Below, piece by piece: positions 26,699-38,809 of a stretch of 64,000 bases of DNA. Origin of the DNA: Bryum argenteum (taxonomy: Eukaryota > Streptophyta > Bryopsida > Bryales > Bryaceae). Numbering within the stretch: the stretch's first letter is position 1; each line of letters begins with the position of its first letter. The stretch lies in contig CM073327.1 in assembly GCA_037043015.1 (NCBI GenBank), forward strand, positions 10,212,727 through 10,276,726. The letters are read 5' to 3'. The notes below the pieces were generated by a model that ran no database searches, was not told the origin of the DNA, and saw only the letters and a list, made by a program, of their open reading frames with translations. The translations under genes and the position numbers were made by a program.

Positions 26699-29600
26699 AT
26701 GGCAGGAGTGGTTCACGGCCATCCGGCGCTTCTGCGCTGGAAACCGCCGACCAAGCACGAACTCTCCCCGGAGCAGTTTGAAGCGCTCGCTGCGATTTGT
26801 AATTCTCTTGTGCCGAAAATCGACGCGCCACCTCCTGGCAGCTGCGATGACCTCGCGCCTGGTGTCACTCCCGAGGATGTCTCCAGATTCTTCAGGCTCA
26901 ACCCCTCGGACGAAGACGTCGTCGACGTTGTACGCCCCCAATTCCTTCCCTAGTACTCTTGCAATCAATCGCAAGCTCATTTCCTTCTTTTCGTCCAGCG
27001 CCTTCCCGCAGTTTAGGGTTCAATTTTAGCTCCTGAGCAAGATGCTTTCGAGTTCTGCAATCAAATTGAGTTGTTCTCAGAGTTGGTCATTCTCCGGTAT
27101 CAGTTTCCATGCTGAGGTCTGTTTTCGAATCTTGCGGGGATTATTCTCCAGTATCGATTTTTGTGCGAGTGATGACGTGATTGTCGCGCAATTTTGGAGT
27201 GACTGGATTTCTCTTCGTTGATTGCTTTGGAATGTTCTGGTTCGGGTTCTAGCTGGTGATGGATAGAGGGAGGGGTCAATCACGAGCAATTCCACTCAGA
27301 TTCGGCAATCAAATTTTGAGTATTTTCACATTCTCTCAGAGTGATTTTTCTGCAGTGTCGATAAGTGGGTGACGGCGTGACGGAGTGATTCGAATTCTAG
27401 TCGTTGATTGCTTTGGATTGTTTTGGTTCGGGTTCTAGCTGGATTGAGGGAGGGTTCAGTTACCAATTCCTCAAGCTGTTTCCAGATTCCGCAATCAAAC
27501 TGAGTTTTTCGCTGAATCGTGAGTGGTAATTCTCCAGTATCGATATGGTGGGTAGTGGCCGCGTAATTGTCACTCATTGGTTCGAATTCGTTTCGTTGAA
27601 TTGTTCTGATGAGCGAGGTGTGCAGATAGCGGCGATCTAACTGAGCTTTTCGCAGAATCGTAGACTGATGATTCTCCAGCACCGATTCAGCGTAATAGTC
27701 GCTCAATGGTTCAAATTCTCTCCGTTAGTCGTTTTGAATTGTTCTGAGCGGGGTTGAAGATAGCGGCGACCAAAATAACCTTTCCGCAGAGTGATGATTC
27801 TTCAGTATCGATTGAGTGGGTGATGACGCTCAGTTTTCAGACTGATCCACACTCTCTTCGTTGCTCGTTTCCAATCGTTCTGAAGACCTCTAGAGTGAGC
27901 AGATAGCAGCGATCACTCGCAGATGATGATAAGTACCCCAGTATCGATTGAGTGGGTGATGGCGTGATTGTCGTTCAGTTTTCAGATTGATCCAAATTCT
28001 CTTCGTTGATTGTTTCGGAAGGGCGAGGGGGGTGGGGGTGCACACAGCGGCGATCAAACTAACATTCTCGCAGATGATGATTGAGTGGGTGATGGCCTGG
28101 TTGTCGTTACGTCGTGGTCTGATTGCTCTGGAATCGTAACGGGGGGGATCGTTGCACATGGCAGATAGCGGCGACGTTGGGGTACTTGATGCGGCCAGCG
28201 GTACTGAGTTCGGTGGTATCAGTGATAGGGCTACTGGGCACAGGGTGGGGGACGTTCGTGCTGGGCGTGGTAGGGGGAGTGAACACGAGCACTGTGCGCT
28301 ACCCGTGGTTGCCGCGCTTCGCCGCGCTCGACGCGGGCGTCAAGGAGCGCGTGCTGCAGGGCTGGGCGCAGTGCCCCTTCGTCAGCATCCGTCAGCTGTT
28401 CAAGGCCTTGAAGGCCATGACTGGCTGGGCCATTTACGCCAAGGTCAGTCTCACCTACCCCGTCTCCTTCTCATTGTTTCTCCCCCTTCTTTTAATAACC
28501 GAATCCGTGCGGGTGCAATGATACTCTCTTATAATTTCGTATCTTCAACACTCTGTATCTTTTCATCACAAGCGGACCTAGCGTGCTCTCTTGTTTGGTT
28601 TGTGAGGATTTCATTCATGAGTGAGCTTCTGAGAGATTCTTCTTCTCGCACTGTTCTCTTTTATGTTGTATGTTGTGAGGATTGTTGACTGTCCCTTTCA
28701 AGAAGAGAGGAAGGTTTGACAAGGGAATAATCATAATATCATGCTCAAAGGAAAAGGGAAAAATCATAATTCCTTTCTCAAAGGGAAAGAGGATAATCAT
28801 AATACCATTCTTGATGGAAAAGGGAATTTGGTGTACTCTCTTGTTTGGTTTGCTGATATTTTATTTGTAATAGACACATGGAGCTCTTACTAGAAAGATT
28901 CCTCTTTGTAATGTACCCTCTTGTGTGGGGAGAATGTTGAACCTTATCTTAAAAAGAGAGAAGTTTGAAAAGGGGATTATTACAATAACATTCTTATGTG
29001 TACACTTGAAAGGGATATGTGCCTTGTGCAATTCCTTCTTATGATAGTCAATCAATGACTATGTCTTCATATTTAACTTTTCAATGTATGTATGAAACAG
29101 TAAACAAACTTATTGATCATTACTTAGTTAAATAACTTAACAACAATTTCTACAGTATGTCATAGAAACACTAATTACAAGTAGGTTATTGATTTGATCA
29201 TGGAAAAAAATTATCAACAAATCAATTTTTACATCTTTCATTGTTTGTTGAAATGTAAAACTCCACTTATGAAAATATAGCCACAAACCGCACAGCCTAT
29301 GCAATCAACAAAGATGAAGATTCTTGCTTCCATTCCAATAATTACAATATACTCAATTAACGGTTTGGTTTCAAGCGAAATCTAGTGTAGGGATTAGAAC
29401 ACTTTCCATTAACTCAAAAATAATCCAACCTCACATCTTTGATTCACTTGGCCAGTTCAATGAGCTTGCTACAATGAATTATTGAACATGTTACCTTACA
29501 CCACCTGTCAAGTATTTATGATTGTGAGCATATGACTTGAACTCCACAGGACAGTCTAGAGTCATACAGCACCAGCAAGTCAATCTCCCATAATGATCTA

Positions 29601-32126
29601 TCATATACTCTTACACTCTTCATAAGCTGAATTCAATCAATCTGACCATTTATTCATATCTCATCTTTTCAATCATTGTCCATGTTGGAAGCAGATCAAT
29701 GAGCAGGGCGTGAATCCGGCATGGAAGGCAATAGGCTACACAGGACTGGCACCGGAGGTGCGATCGAGGACAGAGGAGGAGTACCAGCGAGAGAGGCCAC
29801 TGGGAGACGGTCACATAAGTGGAAAGCAAGCAAGTGAGAAGCTGAAACAATCACTCACATCAAAAGGCTTTCATGTGGTGGATGGGATTTCCAACTTCGA
29901 CACGCCGGTGGAAGTTGAGAGCACGAACGATGACGTTTACGTGGAGTGTGATGCCGTCGTTGTGGGCTCCGGATCTGGTGGCGGAGTCATGGCCGCGGCT
30001 CTGGCCAAGCACGGCTTTCGAGTGCTGGTCCTGGAGAAGGGTCAGTATTTCGCTGCGCAAGATATTACTGCCCTCGAGGGTCCTGGTATGGTGAATCTGT
30101 ATGAGAAAATGGGGTGCATGGCTACTGATGATGGAGGTGTCGAACTCATCGCTGGCAAATCTGTCGGTGGAGGTAATTAACAGTCAACATCTTTCACTCA
30201 TGCATCCTTTTGAAGCTTCACCACTTGATGCAAAACAGTGCCGTAAGCTTCATACTCAATGTGCAATCTAAGAAAAAAGGAATGTCACTGTGTATGGTCG
30301 CACTTGAGAGGGATGGCATTAAATTGGATGGGGAAATCTGTTGCAGGTACCACCATCAACTGGTGCGTCTCCTTCAAAACACCGCAGCATGTGCGAGACG
30401 AGTGGACAAAGGAGCACGGGTTGGAGTTCTTCCAGAGCGAGCGCTACGACCGGGCGTTGGAAGCAGTCTGGAAGCGGCTGTCCGTGCAACCTGACGTCCA
30501 GCAGCACAGCTTACAAAACACGGTGCTCCAAGCAGGATGCAAGAAGTTGGGATACGAGCACGGAACTCTCCAGCGCAATTGCTCCCCTGATCACTTCTGC
30601 GGCTGGTGCAGCTATGGCTGCCCCTCCGGCAAGAAGCAGTCTACTGCTGAGACCTGGCTCGTGGACGCCGTGCGAACCGGCAACGCCGTCGTCTTGTCCA
30701 ACTGCCACGTCCAGCATGTCGTCCACGGTAAGCGCATGGGTCAACATACAACACACCATAGCCATCTCTTGCACATAACCTTAATTCCTCTAAGTGAAAC
30801 GATGTAGTTGCGAATGCAAAATGGCTACAATAGAAAAAGGAAGAAAAAGTGATGAATTCTGGAGTAGAAAGTGATCAAAGAAACGAAAACTACATATAGT
30901 AAGTGAATGGTGGGATTTGCATGGAAAAAGCACAGTTACTTACATCGTACATGCAAAATGCCATGTGAAATTGGCACACGGGATTGAGGTTGTGTTGGTT
31001 CTTCGCCTGTGTTGGATGGGGTGCAGAGAAGAATCCGGATGGGAAGAAGGGGAGGAAGGCACAGGGAGTGGTGGCAACACTCGGAGGGGACGATGAGCCA
31101 CGGCGCAACATCTTCATCAAGGCGAAAGCAACGGTGGTGTCGTGTGGCGCATTGAATACACCAGTTCTTCTTCTTCGAAGTGGTTTTCGAAATCCCAACA
31201 TCGGCAAGTACCTTCGCTTGCACCCTGCAAGCTCCACTTGGGGCTACTTCCCTCGAGAAGATTGGCCTGCAGGGAAGTCGTATGAGGGCGGCATCATGAC
31301 CGTGTACTCGCCTGTCACTTATAGAAAACCCACAGAGTATGGCGCTCTTCTTGAGACTGGCGTGTTGCATCCTGCAGCTTTCTCAGCTTTCTCCGCATGG
31401 CGCTCTGGTACTCTTCTTCTACGATGTTGCAGATTCACAGCATATGTCAAGCATACTATGAATGCTTACTTGGTGTGTTATTGGCAACAGGTGTTGATGG
31501 CAAAGAGCGTCTATTACGCATGAGTCGAACTTCACAAGTAACAGTGGTCGTTCGAGATAAAGGCTACGGGACTGTGAAGCTTGATCCACAAAAACTGCCA
31601 ATTTATAAGTACCATATCTCGAAGTACGATGAGGAGAGTATGGTAGCTGGTCTTGCTCAGAGCTTGAGGGTGCTCATAGCTGCTGGCGCTGTCGAAGTCG
31701 GTACCACGCAGTTGGATGCGGAGCGCTTCAATGTCAAAGGTAAACTCATATCGGTACTTGCTACTCTATCTTGTCTTTCTGATGTTATAAAGGCTGATAG
31801 GATTGTGTGTGTCTATAGGTGCATCTGATTCGGAGATTGAAGCTTACTTGGAGAGGGTGAAGCGGCGTGGCGCAAAAGGAGACTTCATTCAACTGGTGTC
31901 AGCTCACCAATTAGGAAGTTGTCGGATGGGGATTACCCCTGCTACTTCGGCAGTGGATCCGAAGGGAGAGACTTGGGAGGCCGAGGGCGTCTTCATCGGA
32001 GATGGCAGCGTGCTTCCAACCTCCTCGGGTGTGAACCCCATGGTCACCATCCAATCCATTGCTTATTGCACAGCTGATTCTGTGGTGCAGTATCTGCATA
32101 GGACGCAAGGATCCAAGCCCGAATAG
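26699..32126 (+). CDS. Long-chain-alcohol oxidase (FAD, GMC family), seven exons
   Basis: Exons 26699-26929, 28165-28443, 29695-30172, 30347-30727, 31027-31407, 31491-31739 and 31819-32126 join in phase to 768 residues, the usual size for plant/yeast fatty alcohol oxidases. It oxidises long-chain alcohols to aldehydes with O2, releasing H2O2 (omega-oxidation and wax catabolism), at a membrane. Seen: an N-terminal [13 protein letters not shown] segment typical of the family, a hydrophobic segment at about 90-115, a Rossmann FAD motif GSGSGGG at about 261, and a C-terminal GMC signature with H696 (HQLGSCRMG) and N739 ([10 protein letters not shown]), the expected catalytic His/Asn pair. Introns 1 and 2 are long (about 1.2 kb) and repeat-bearing. 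No disabling change seen. It converges with the GT47 gene, with a 301-bp gap. Confidence 0.92.
27040..28130 (+). repeat. Degenerate tandem repeats filling intron 1 of the oxidase
   Basis: About seven or eight diverged copies of a block containing 'ttctccagtatcgatt', 'gagtgggtgatggcgtgattgtcg', 'ttcgaattctcttcgttgattg' and 'ggaatgttctggttcgggtt'-like words, period roughly 100-200 bp. Minus-strand open frames over this stretch are repetitive and not genes. Confidence 0.75.
28690..29045 (+). repeat. Short AT/GA-rich repeats in intron 2 of the oxidase
   Basis: 'aaagggaaaaatcataat' is repeated with variation three times (28720-28820), and a second diverged copy of the flanking 'gaaggtttgacaaggg' block lies at 28950-29000. 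Confidence 0.5.
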
Positions 32127-32427
32127 GAACCTATTTGTGGCGTAAATAGAGTGCTCCTTAACTATGACCACCTGTAGAGTAGGTAACTCTTCTCCTTACA
32201 GAGAGAAGGCCCTTTCATAATGCACTGTAAATGTCATCTCCACAAGAATGTTCATCTCATCATACTTCTCATATGATGAGGTGACGAGGTCCTTCGATTC
32301 CAGCATAATGGCAGGTACCGCCAGAGTCAAACCCACACGAAGGTTGTGGTGGCTATATTGAATAGTAACATATTGCTACTAGAATAAATAGACTGAAATA
32401 AATAATTTGTTTTCCCATATTGTCTCA
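32127..32427. other. 301-bp gap between convergent genes
   Basis: Presumed 3' untranslated regions of the alcohol oxidase (+) and the GT47 gene (-). No other feature seen. Confidence 0.6.
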
Positions 32428-34506
32428 TTACGGCACAGGAAAGGGTGCAGTCCAATCTGAGAAAGGAACAAGGTTGTGGTTCACGATCGAGGAGTTGTGC
32501 AGCCAGAAAGTGTGATGGTATTGGTGAAATGCTCGCACTTTTCGTTGGAGCTCCCAAAGAATGCCACTCATTGCAGTGCAGCCTCCACTCTCAGGAGCAT
32601 ACGTGAACAGACACCGCACCGCTCGACCTCGCGCCACCATCTTCTCAATAACATGCTCTGTACAGTACGCACAACGGCATTCAGAGCTTCAGAGCACGAA
32701 AGATACGGTCCGCTCCACAGAAAATGGAATATGCATGTACCTGGAATGGAACGAAGGTAGATCAGAAGCTCCTCGTTTATCCGACTGCTTGGCCACTTTA
32801 TCGAAAACTCACTGTAGTCCAACACATTCTGAAATGGAAGCTCAATCTCGTCGGACAGAAGCACCGGCACGCATTCCTGTCACACAAAAACCCCGACGGG
32901 CTAATGATCATTACAGGACTTGCATCAGAAATAAGACGTGCATAAAGACACGACTTGTAATGATACAAGACTTGATGGGACCAAGTTGCAAATTCAGTGG
33001 GATAAGCTTTGAGATCTTCATTACAAGATTTTATGGATTCTACAAGTTTTATACAATAAGTATCAAGATGAAGGCACATTTGTGGTCAACAGAAATGGAA
33101 AGGTACCACGAAAAAGGCTTCGTAGAAGCGGAGTGTCCACGAGGATTCGCCACGAGGAGCCAAGCAGAACTTGGCATTCCGGAGGTGCTTGTAGTAGTCG
33201 ATGCGTTCAAGTTTTGCTGGGCCTTGAAAAGCAAGCTCAGGAGCTTCCAACTGCACTTCAGAAAACACTCAGAGCTTACTTTACGCAATCTACATTCAAA
33301 GATGTGCACAGATGCTAACCTCATCGGGGAATTGCTTGGCAAGCTGAATTAGTTGGAGGCGTCCTTTCTTCCCCTGTGCTCGTCCCAAGTAGTTCGCCAC
33401 ATACTGTCGCTTCGACAATGCTAATGGAGCAATCGATGAATGCACTCCGAACAGCCTTGTGTCAACAAACCCTGGTATGATTATATCCTTCCATGTGTTG
33501 AACGCACTGAAGCCCTTCTTGTCTGTCCTGTCACCCTGCACTCCACAACGATCAAAACCTCGAACAGCCAAGTCAGGGTTTAGGGTTTAAGACTCAGAGA
33601 CTCACCTCAGGAGTGAGAAATATTGATCGGTTGAGTAAGATATCCCAATCTTTCAACAGATGCGCTCCTGCTCCACTGCATGCACAATCACTTTGTTGTG
33701 GCATTGACTAAAACATAATTCGAACCTTGCAAGGGATGTGCGAACCTTGGAAAGACAAAGATATGGTCGCGTCCACCAGAGCGATGAAAGTAAGGCAGTT
33801 GCTTCAAAACCTGCAAAAAAGCTATCGACATCAAGCTACCGACTTAATCAAAACAAGCAGGAGTTTGAACAGCACCTTCATGAAATGTTCATTGACTTGT
33901 AGCTCAGTCAATCCCATCGCAGAGATGCGAACACATTTCACGTATGCAGGAACGAAGAAGAAATCGGCTTCATTTTTGTTCAATGTCCGAAACCTCGACT
34001 CCATCAACAACTTGTGAATCTTCACCTGCACATGAAGTTTGAACTTACATACTTCTTGCATAATCAATGTAGATGATGATACAATAAAAGAAAGGGATGA
34101 AAAATGGACCTGCGTTCCCCATTGACCTTTGGCACAAGCAGAAGACGCAATGGAATGATCTCGTCCACTCACAAGCTCCCGGAGCCCTTCGACCTCATCA
34201 ACCTCGTACACATATATCTTTAACTCGAGATTTTCCCCATACCCTCGCTCGGGCCATCTCAATTGGTGCCCCGAAATTCCAAGTCGATCTTCGCCATATC
34301 CAGCTCCTCGGCACTGGCAAGTAGGAGCTTCCAGGAACAACCTTGTGCCTAATTGATCACCGCTCAATGGATATCGAATTGATTTAATGATCGAGCAAAA
34401 GCTACAGGGAATGGAGCTTACAAGTGTAGGTGAGAATCACGAGCACCGCTGCTCCCAATACTTGCTCTGGTCTGAAAATTCTCGTCCGCGATTTGCCAGT
34501 CCACAT
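32428..34506 (-). CDS. Exostosin-like glycosyltransferase (GT47), nine exons
   Basis: Minus-strand exons 34506-34422, 34348-34110, 34025-33876, 33810-33746, 33675-33606, 33535-33320, 33250-33107, 32876-32741 and 32657-32428 are GT-AG and in phase, giving 444 residues. A type II topology is expected: short basic N-terminus, then a hydrophobic segment at about 16-28 (VLGAAVLVILTYT), then the lumenal exostosin domain from LELKIYVYEV. Family landmarks: ADFFFVPAYVKC, GGRDHIFVFPSGAG, KDIIIPGFVDT, NAKFCLAPRGESSWTLRFYEAFF, ECVPVLLSDEIELPF and SIPEHVIEKM near the end. Such proteins act in the Golgi on cell-wall polysaccharides or glycoproteins; donor and acceptor cannot be told. The start is the ATG just before the membrane segment; a 5' untranslated intron is possible. 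No defect seen. Confidence 0.9.
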
Positions 34507-35556
34507 TGCTGCTGATTCCTGGGAAACCCAACACAAATAATTGTGACACTTTGTATAATATTCTACGGGGAAGAGGATTGTACGATCACATTCTTGAAGT
34601 ACTAACATGTTTTCATACCGTGCTCGCGGGATCGATCAAGACCGCAGGTAATTGTGGGCTTTGAATTTGTCGACGCATTTGTTGGAGCGTGGATCACTCT
34701 GATTTTCCATACCCGATCGACGACGAAATTGGCCAATTTCATGTGTGAGTCAAGATCGGCAGTGTGTCCTCGTTGCTCGTGACCTTCTTCACGGCAAGAC
34801 TATATGATCGAGGTAATGCTAATTATAGTAATCCCGTAAGAGTCCCTAGAAGTAGCCTTGGAAGGAAGAATAATTATAATATGGCGATTCTTAACATTAT
34901 TTTGGAGTTTCTCATTAGGGAATATTAATCAAGAAACTCTATGATTCTATATGAAAGCAAGAATTTTACGGAGTTAAAATAGTTAAAAATAAAATTTAAA
35001 GAAACCATACATCCTACACTATCAACCCTTATTTTGTTATAATGGGAATCTTCAATGATTTCTCGAAAATATAGATTAGCTCAGGTCGAGCTAACCCGCA
35101 GATTGGGTAGTTCATTGAAAGTGGACAAAACAACCGATTGTCAGTATTTTCAAATTGTCATAACTTACTCAAATTTTGTCTGGATTGGATACTCTTTCTG
35201 TAGATGTTTAAAAACACCTCATATGTTGAAGTGTAGTACACATCTTTGGTTAGAGCAAACAACCATCCGGTAGTCAAGGCCTTGAAGCGCCAATGTATGC
35301 ACTGAAGTACAAGCATGTAGACCGCTACCTTCTCCTATCAATACAAAGTCGAGGTCCTATCCAAGCCACATTTAACACTACTCTAAGATAATTAGACCTT
35401 CTCCTATACAAAGTCTGAGGCCCTATCTAAGCCACATTTAACACTACTTTAAGATAATTAGATGAAAATTATGAATCACCTCACTTTAAGCCATGTCTCA
35501 GCCTCAATTATCAAACTAAGACTTGTGGTATCTTTCCTATACATCTCAACATTAAT
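34507..35556. other. GT47 upstream region and repeats
   Basis: The promoter side of GT47 extends to about 34900. A ~75-bp direct tandem duplication (accttctcctat ... ccacatttaacactact ... agataattaga) lies at about 35320-35465. No gene recognised; the plus-strand frame at 35055-35273 is unassigned. Confidence 0.5.
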
Positions 35557-38500
35557 TAGTCTATTATTCAAGGCAGGTACTACTTGTTAGGGTTTTGTTT
35601 TGTGACATTATGATCTAAGGGACCGCCGGTCTAATCGAGCCGCATTAGGTGTTGTGGAAGGGGTTTTTTTGTAGAGTTGTATTAAACAATTTTATCGCAA
35701 GATGGGTCGACCCGTCCCGTGATATAAAGTTTTTAAGTATTTATGGCTCCCAAATCACCAAAATTTACAAAAGTGAATTAATTATTGAAAGTCTTAACTT
35801 TTATTTCTATTGTTATTTTTATAATAACTTAGTTAAGTATACAAAATTTGACAATATATCCGTGGCAACGCCGTAGGCTATATATCCGTAGGCCATACTA
35901 GTGTGAGTTGAAAAAAGCTAACTTCGAGATTCCTCCGTTAAATTTTCTAATATCAATGTTGAGATAATATTTTTCAAGGCTTGAAATAAGAAGGTCAGTT
36001 GTGATAATTTGGGCAATTGTATATCAACAACCTTTAAGAGGTAACTTGACTTTTCGGAGATTCCATCCTCGCTTTTGAGAAAACCTCAAGACTTTTGAGC
36101 TTTTGGACTCAAGTATTTATGATTTATTGTCTTCGTATGGTGATAGGCAAAGTATAGTAAGGAAATTTCTAGGAAGAATGTGGAAGTGTGTGGATTCAAA
36201 TAGGTGCCACATTTAGCAATCTTCAACCATGGCTACATTTAGCTAGTCCTTTAGTAAGTCCGTTGGAAATTCCCTAAAAATTAACCATCTAGTATTGACA
36301 AGTGTGGGTACCAAAGGTTTTCAAATGTGGAGTCTAAAGTACACACTAATTAATTATTTGTACATTGTTTGTAACCAATTAATTGATGAATTTTCAAAAA
36401 AAAGAATTACCATGATTGCCTTTTAAGCAACAAGAATTAAACTTTGGAGCTAAACATGCACTAAAAAGTAGTAAACTTTGTAGCTAAATAGAGACTACGA
36501 AGTAAGAGAACCTTCACATCGTTTAGCAAGGGCTATGTGAACCTATAAAATATAAATACATTTGAACAAGTGTCGAGAAGTGCAAACTTCATAAAGATAA
36601 ATAAACACTTTAAATACCATCAAACTAATATCTATTCACAATTTATCATTTGCATCTTGTGCTTCGAATGAAACTTATTATTATTACATATGGTGAGGTA
36701 CACCTGGTGAGGTTTATACTCATTATATTGATTTTGAAGAATAGTTGTTTAATGATATTGTTTGAAGGTGTCAAATTTTATAACGTCTATGAAATAAACA
36801 CATGGGTTTTTAAAGATTACCACAACCACGGCATATGAGTCAAAATATCAAGATTTCAACTTGTCTAATCTCCCACAAACTTTTCATATTTTGATAATTG
36901 GTAATGTCATGTACTTCCATATAAGAATGGCCGCTACAAATAAATTGCTATCATTATGCATGTTACGTACAAAAAGTATTCAAGAAAAGCTTCAGAATTT
37001 ACTCTTGTCTAGCATGAATAGTGAATAGACAAAACTTTTGAATTACTACGTGAAAAGGGCACTTTTGTACTTTTCACTTCACACGGTTAAGTGGGTTGTG
37101 AAGCCACCTCTGAAAAAAACACACACAAGTAGACCATAACAAAGATTGACAAAGGGTTTTTTGTAGAATTAGACCACCTAAACAAGAGTTGGATAATCAT
37201 TTTATGAGGTAAATGAAATTAACTAAGAAGAAAGGATGAAGGAATTAGACAACTCCAAAGTAATAGATAAGAAAGAGTTAGGAATACTTTGTATGAGGAG
37301 TCAAACCGTTCACAAGGCCTAGGAAGAGCAAAAATTCTCTTACGTGATTGGTATACTAAAAATATTTCAACACAAAGACCAATCTTATAAGAGGATTTTG
37401 CCCTTCCATAGACTTTGTGAGTGCTTACGTAAAGTGTGACTTAGATGATTCCTTAAATCTAAATTCCAAAAGACAAACAACTCTTGAAACTACAATTCAA
37501 AAGACGTGGAGAAATTAAGATCTACTTTTGTGATAAATAATGATAATAACAAAGAGTTACATGCAACCAGACTAGTATAAAGCCTTAGGGTTAGGAAGAG
37601 TGAGGCCCTCTTTTCGAGTTGTGAGATGGAGACATCTTCTCCGAGGTGAGATGCTCTGAGCGTAGATCATTTTATTAGATTGATCTTGTTGGTGCCGGTA
37701 GTGAAGTTTATGAAGTTCTTTTTGTTGGTGCGGGAAAGTTAGCGGCAAACCTTCCGTAGTTTGTTAGAACAACGCTTTTCACTTGATTTCAATTGTGCAT
37801 GGTTTTTATTCTTTGATTTTCATGTGAACAAGCTACATCATGTTGTTTATTACTACAATATCATAATTCATAACAGGCTCTAGTTTCCAAATTCCATATT
37901 CTACATCTTGTCATTGTTTGATTCATTTTACATTTTTGGTCCCAATCAGATTTTCGAGATTTTCAATGCAGATCTTTGCCTTTCTATCTACGAGTTTTGC
38001 GATGGAGCATAAGCTTATCAAAGGTAATCTTCTTTTTACCTCTATGTGTTTATTTTATTTTGGAATAGAGATAAATAGCATCATCCTTCTGAATTATTAA
38101 AAGCAATGAGAGAAAATGGTAATATGCAAGTTGACAGTGGAAGTGTGGAACTTAGTTTCTAAATCTCTCAATAGGTATAAAATTGTTTTCAATTGATTTC
38201 TTGTCCTTCTTTTGTATAATGATACTAATAATATAATCTCCGTGGTGGAAATTTGTAAGTTATATTTAGGGTTAGGTTTAGTTGCATTTCGAAAAGTGAT
38301 AGGAATTAGGTTGGAGAGCATCGAATTCATCCATACTCCTTGCTTATAGTATATGTTGGTGTGGCAGAAATGTTAACAACTGGCTCCAAGGATACTCCAC
38401 AAGGTCCTCAGAATGAGACCTCAATCACTGATGCTACTCTTGCACTACAAGGGGTGAAGCGAACTCATGACGATGCATTTGCGGAGAAACAGAGTGAGAA

Positions 38501-38809
38501 CCATGGGGATGATGCTCGTCCAGATAATGACACCGGAGAATCGGAGGACGAAGATGGTGATGTTTCAAGTCGTAGCATTACAAGTTCGGTGGGCTTTTTG
38601 GACGCAGTTTTCAGGAACCCTATTCTCTTAGAGGCTCTGACGTCTCAAGAGATCATGAGAGCGAAGTGCGTGGATAGAGGTTGGAGAGAGATGTTGTCCG
38701 ATAACATCACTATTAGCACTGTCCGACGCCGCGATGAAAGTCGTGACTGGTTCTTTCCATTATTCAGCACGGTGGATCGACATATTCAGCCAGAATCATC
38801 CGAAACATT
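35557..38809. repeat. Arm 2 of the 3.2-kb inverted duplication
   Basis: Reverse complement of 5641-8868. It carries one satellite unit, about 2 kb of AT-rich upstream DNA, the F-box copy 2 promoter and micro-exon, and exon 2 up to the point where copy 1 is cut by Copia. Confidence 0.92.
37576..37582 (+). promoter_or_regulatory. TATA box of F-box copy 2
   Basis: TATAAAG, 426 bp upstream of the micro-exon ATG at 38002. It is followed by a shared 'gaggccctcttttcgagttgtga' type leader (first half of that text in copy 3 reads gaggctctcttttagagttgt), so the core promoter is conserved across copies. Confidence 0.55.

Noticed and set aside
27590..27720. tRNA gene suggested by 'ggttcgaa' B-box-like words
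   Set aside because: No matching A box, acceptor stem or cloverleaf; the words belong to the intron repeats.
27326..28292. Several minus-strand frames in intron 1 of the alcohol oxidase
   Set aside because: They are built from the intron's internal repeats and resemble one another for that reason only.
32561..33352. 263-codon plus-strand frame opposite GT47
   Set aside because: Antisense to four spliced GT47 exons whose family motifs are unambiguous.
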